From the NCBI GenBank assembly GCA_021826605.1, contig JAKAZF010000074.1:1-8992 (forward strand): a DNA stretch of 8,992 nucleotides, read 5' to 3'. How positions within the stretch are numbered: position 1 is the stretch's first letter; every line of letters starts with the position of its first letter. Positions 6,195-8,992 of this stretch are shown in pieces. A model generated the notes under the pieces. The model was not told where the DNA came from, did not search any database, and saw only the letters and a program-made list of their open reading frames with translations. The position numbers were made by a program, and so were the translations under genes. The DNA is from Planctomycetota bacterium (GTDB lineage: Bacteria; Planctomycetota; Phycisphaerae; WQYP01).

Positions 6195-8180
6195 TCACTG
6201 TGCCGGCGGCCCCATCGGCCCCGGCATTCCCGGCATATCCGGAAAAGCCGGTGTTGCCTTGAGTTTTACGAAACGCTCATGGGCGTGCCGGCTGACCTTA
6301 ATTGTAAATTGCTGGCCGCCCTGCTCCACAATGGCTCCCGCCGGAACAACTTCCTGTACCGAGTTAAACAGCGGATACACATTGGCCGGCGGATTTTCCG
6401 CCATGATGGCAACCCGGCTTAACGGAAGATTGGGCATGGCGTTGCGCTGCTGATCCACACCGTGCATATTCAACACCAGTTGTCCGTATACGGCGTTATC
6501 TTTGTACCCGGTAAGATGTTTAATATCGTTAATTAAATCATCCAGACTATCGGGGGCAAACCGCTGCGGGAAATACGTCATTTCCTGCTGAATAACGGAA
6601 TTGGAGGATCCCACTACCAGCGTGTAGCTGCCGTCCGGGGTGTTGACTGGTACAGGTATGTGCATATATACATAACGCTCCGGCCCGCGGAACGGCTTAA
6701 GGGTTAAACGCACATGGATCGTGCCCCCGGGTGCCACCGTCATCCGTCGCACCACCGCCGAGGTAATCACCGCCGCCCGATCCACCGGTCGGGCGGATAT
6801 ATGCAGGTTCACAGCCTTCAATTTCAAATCTTTGAAGGGGTTATTCATCAGCAGCGCCGCAGGCATCAAAACGTCCTCCGGCTTGAAATAGCCGGTCGTG
6901 TAATAATCATCCACCGGCAACCGCGCGCCGGCAAAACGGATGTCGCCTGTAACGTGGACGGTGTAATTGCCGGTTTTTGTCACTACTTTACGTTTGGCGG
7001 TCATGGTCCCTACCAGGGCCGCACCCAATGACTGCATGCTGGTACGCGGATCGAGAAACAGATTGTAGTTAAATGTCTTTTTCCACGATGGATTATGATA
7101 TTCAATGGTCATCGTGACCGGTGCTGAAGGAGCTACTTTGCCTAACTGCCCCACAATTCCCGTCGCCTGATCCATAATCAGCCGCCCCTGGCGGGTAAAA
7201 CTTGCGCCAAGTTTAAACGATGCTTCCACGTCCGGAAGAATCGTGTAAATGTACGCGCCCGCAATCGGCAGGGTTGAGCGGCCTTGTGCAAAAAACCGAT
7301 GGCCAAACGCATATACATGCCCCTTGACCACATCCGTAACTGTTCCTATCGCGGACATATCCATATCGCCATTGAGCAGCGGAACAGCTATCGCGGCACC
7401 GGGCCGTAACGTCATCGCCGCCGCCGGGGTCATGGCCAATCCGCCTAATTGCCCTTTCCCTCCATTACCTGCGGCACCCGCCGCCAGCGGCACCATTCCG
7501 CTGCCCCCGAAGGCATGCTGCAAATAACGCATCACGCTGCCTGATCCTCCGCCCACCATCAGCGGCGAAGATAACGGCTGTAACTTCACAGCGGCTTTTG
7601 TCGCCACGCGCATCATCGAGCCTCGCTTCATCGCGCCGGTGCCATACAAATGCCGCACCATCGCCGACCAGCCCAGAAGCCTGTGCGTTTGCGCTGATTG
7701 TTCCATCCACGTGCTTGAACCTGATCCACCCCGCCAGGCCATTTTCTTATGCGGATTGGGCAATGGAATATGCAGCATCTGCCGGATCGGCTGCACACCG
7801 CCGATGGGGTCCTTGGAGTAATGCCAGCCATACGCGATCGCTCCAATGAGCTTGCCGTCAATGTACACCGGTGATCCGCTCATGCCTTCAATAATACCCG
7901 AGTGGCGCAAGCCCAGTCCCCAGCATCGCACCAGGATAACATTCATATCCGGGCCGAAATCTTTGACCACATCAATAATTTTGACATGAAATTTCTGGAT
8001 GTCCGCTCCGTGCATGACCGTCAGGCCGTACCCTGTCATGCCCGGCTTGAGTTGATTTTCAAACATACATCCCGGCGGGGGCTTGCCCAGAGATTCAAAC
8101 GAATCCGCCTGTACACAGCGGCCCATGCCCGCCGCCAGCAGGCCCAGCGCCGCGAGAAAACCCAACATCATCTTATTCAT
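6195..8180 (-). CDS. secreted SpoIVB-like serine peptidase (family S55)
   Basis: A 661-residue exported protein with a SpoIVB/S55 peptidase domain. The first ~25 residues are a signal peptide (MNKMMLGFLAALGLLAAG core, likely cleavage after VQA); no lipobox is present. The core signature is GMTGYGLTVMHG (about 47-58), FGPDMNVILVRC, and HSGIIEGMSGSPVYIDGKL (93-111). The first Ser of GMSGSP (about 101) is the probable nucleophile by analogy with GDSGGP. A second conserved S55 block, GHVYAFGHRFFAQGRSTLPI, lies about 287-306. The catalytic His and Asp are not assigned with certainty. A Gly/Ala/Met-rich stretch (about 185-260) lies between the two blocks. The C-terminal half (about 345-640) looks like beta-rich modules, and the protein ends in a Pro/Gly tail (PGMPGPMGPP). 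SpoIVB itself is a PDZ-containing sporulation protease; no PDZ or sporulation context is seen here. An ATG at 8180 with GGTGA 4 nt upstream is preferred over the TTG at 8183, which is only 1 nt from that site. It is first in the minus-strand cluster. Confidence 0.88.
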   Translation of the reverse strand: MNKMMLGFLAALGLLAAGMGRCVQADSFESLGKPPPGCMFENQLKPGMTGYGLTVMHGADIQKFHVKIIDVVKDFGPDMNVILVRCWGLGLRHSGIIEGMSGSPVYIDGKLIGAIAYGWHYSKDPIGGVQPIRQMLHIPLPNPHKKMAWRGGSGSSTWMEQSAQTHRLLGWSAMVRHLYGTGAMKRGSMMRVATKAAVKLQPLSSPLMVGGGSGSVMRYLQHAFGGSGMVPLAAGAAGNGGKGQLGGLAMTPAAAMTLRPGAAIAVPLLNGDMDMSAIGTVTDVVKGHVYAFGHRFFAQGRSTLPIAGAYIYTILPDVEASFKLGASFTRQGRLIMDQATGIVGQLGKVAPSAPVTMTIEYHNPSWKKTFNYNLFLDPRTSMQSLGAALVGTMTAKRKVVTKTGNYTVHVTGDIRFAGARLPVDDYYTTGYFKPEDVLMPAALLMNNPFKDLKLKAVNLHISARPVDRAAVITSAVVRRMTVAPGGTIHVRLTLKPFRGPERYVYMHIPVPVNTPDGSYTLVVGSSNSVIQQEMTYFPQRFAPDSLDDLINDIKHLTGYKDNAVYGQLVLNMHGVDQQRNAMPNLPLSRVAIMAENPPANVYPLFNSVQEVVPAGAIVEQGGQQFTIKVSRHAHERFVKLKATPAFPDMPGMPGPMGPPAQ

Positions 8181-8251
8181 CAATTCACCGCAATGATTTC
8201 ATTTCTACACAAACTCTACCGATATTTCCCTCCGCCGACAACACTGCCGTG

Positions 8252-8279
8252 CTTATCGCTTATTTTCCCGCTTGGTCAA
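8252..8279 (-). promoter_or_regulatory. candidate sigma-70-type promoter for the S55-led cluster
   Basis: On the minus strand, TTGACC (8274-8279) and GATAAG (8252-8257) are separated by 16 nt, about 70 nt before the S55 start. The -35 matches consensus at five of six positions and the -10 at four of six. It is the best pair found by eye in the 236 nt between the gene and the CRISPR array; nothing else coding is visible there. Confidence 0.3.
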
Positions 8280-8348
8280 GCCGGGGCTCTGACAACCATA
8301 TTACCCTACGTTTACCGTCTGCGCGCTGTTCATACGTCAACACCAGGC

Positions 8349-8383
8349 CATTGATGCTGCTTGGCAGCGATGGCCGCAGAAAG
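8349..8383. repeat. decayed terminal CRISPR repeat (candidate)
   Basis: Aligned without gaps to the 35-bp repeat, this stretch matches at 19 positions. The matches concentrate at the end (GGCCGCAGAAAG against GAGCCGCGGAAAG), and it keeps a small hairpin, GCTGC TTG GCAGC, near the centre. It ends 36 nt before the first intact repeat, exactly one spacer length. Decayed repeats in register are typical of the leader-distal end of CRISPR arrays. The identity is low enough that coincidence is not excluded. Confidence 0.45.
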
Positions 8384-8419
8384 AATTTTAACCGCGTGTG
8401 CCTCCACCGCGCGAAGGAG

Positions 8420-8992
8420 CTTCAATGGGGCCGCGGCTCATGAGCCGCGGAAAGCGTTTGGTTTGGGCAAGTATCTGTTCCCGCTCCAAGGCTTCAATGG
8501 GGCCGCGGCTCATGAGCCGCGGAAAGCCAAGTGACGCGAACAATAATCCAAAACCTACTAGCTTCAATGGGGCCGCGGCTCATGAGCCGCGGAAAGATAG
8601 GCGGTGCCGCAACAAGTACTTACAACGGAGGCTTCAATGGGGCCGCGGCTCATGAGCCGCGGAAAGTGATACGGAATGCAAAAATCACGATAAATGGTGG
8701 CGCTTCAATGGGGCCGCGGCTCATGAGCCGCGGAAAGGCGACGGGGAAGTGATGCTGTCGTCGGGGCTGATAGTTCAATGGGGCCGCGGCTCATGAGCCG
8801 CGGAAAGTCCTATCAAAAAAGTCCGAGGTCCAGGAAGACGTCGTTACTTCAATGGGGCCGCGGCTCATGAGCCGCGGAAAGCTGACTGGGCTGTCGTCGT
8901 CTACGACGGTGACACACTTCAATGGGGCCGCGGCTCATGAGCCGCGGAAAGCAGAATCGCCGCTGGAAGTTGCCTAGGATGTTTTTTGCTTC
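8420..8992. CRISPR. CRISPR array, 8 full repeats plus start of a ninth; continues past the window
   Basis: The 35-bp repeats begin CTTCAATGGGG, contain a central palindrome, and end GGAAAG. They lie at 8420-8454, 8492-8526, 8562-8596, 8632-8666, 8703-8737, 8773-8807, 8847-8881 and 8917-8951. The last four bases (8989-8992, CTTC, preceded by G) fall exactly where a ninth would begin. Copies are identical except for G instead of C at the first base of the sixth. A G just before the repeat is shared by copies 1-5 and 9, so the unit may be 36 bp. The spacers are 37, 35, 35, 36, 35, 39, 35 and 37 nt and unrelated overall. In minus orientation the repeat ends ATTGAAG(C), like the 5' handle of many type I crRNAs. 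Together with the decayed left copy, this favours transcription leftward from a leader beyond the right edge. The repeat resembles those I associate with type I-G (formerly I-U), but this is unconfirmed recollection. No cas gene is in the window. Confidence 0.96.

Noticed and set aside
8090..8125. Lipoprotein signal at the Cys near residue 22 of the S55 protein
   Set aside because: The residues before the Cys (GMGR) do not fit a lipobox; a standard signal peptidase I site after VQA is more likely.
7902..8354. 150-codon plus-strand open frame crossing the S55 start toward the array
   Set aside because: Most of it is antisense to the S55 signature region; the remainder lies in non-coding flank and shows no family features.
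8351..8372. GCTGC TTG GCAGC hairpin as a rho-independent terminator
   Set aside because: The stem is only 5 bp with no T-run on either strand; it is better explained as the remnant palindrome of a decayed CRISPR repeat.
8398..8752. Plus-strand open frames with repeated SMGPRLMSRGK / NGAAAHEPRK peptides, resembling a repeat protein
   Set aside because: They are translations of the CRISPR repeats. Repeat-spacer periods (70-74 nt) are not constant multiples of three, so the frame changes between copies, and no ribosome-binding site or conserved spacer peptide is present.
8420..8992. Integron-like attC array or palindromic transposon-end repeats
   Set aside because: The intervals are only 35-39 nt, too short for cassettes, and have no coding content. 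Repeat identity and regular spacing fit CRISPR better. No integrase or transposase is visible.

Overview
The window looks like chromosomal DNA of a moderately GC-rich Gram-negative-type bacterium. The mix of a secreted SpoIVB-type S55 peptidase, a large secreted beta-propeller, a YyaL-type thioredoxin protein and a divergent L34 beginning with HYPHKVSNRKR suggests Planctomycetota (possibly Phycisphaerae). That placement is inference from family distribution and was not tested by any search.

Layout, left to right. Positions 1-1089 hold the 3' part of a plus-strand von Willebrand factor A (VWA) protein, truncated by the window edge. It converges on a minus-strand cluster of five genes covering about 1105-8180. 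In transcription order these are: a secreted S55 (SpoIVB-like) peptidase (6195-8180), a secreted beta-propeller protein with C-terminal FN3/Ig-like modules (3886-6108), ribosomal protein L34 (3720-3854, only 44 residues with a GTG start), a YyaL/DUF255 thioredoxin-fold protein (1803-3710), and a small HEVGH zinc-metallopeptidase-like protein (1105-1674). Gaps are 86, 31 and 9 nt for the first three junctions, so at least the first four genes are probably co-transcribed. The last junction is either a 4-nt overlap or a 128-nt gap, depending on which start is used. L34 is not followed by rnpA, its usual neighbour.

From 8420 to the right edge lies a CRISPR array: eight complete 35-bp repeats, essentially identical, and the first four bases of a ninth, separated by eight unique 35-39 nt spacers. 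Each repeat contains a perfect 20-bp palindrome. A decayed repeat-like sequence at 8349-8383 sits one spacer length before the first good repeat. This suggests that the left end is the old, leader-distal end and that the leader and any cas genes lie to the right, outside the window. No cas gene is present here.

How the parts relate: the first two genes of the cluster encode exported proteins and may act together in the cell envelope. L34, YyaL and the HEVGH protein are predicted to be cytoplasmic. The CRISPR array is a separate defence locus that abuts the upstream end of the cluster.
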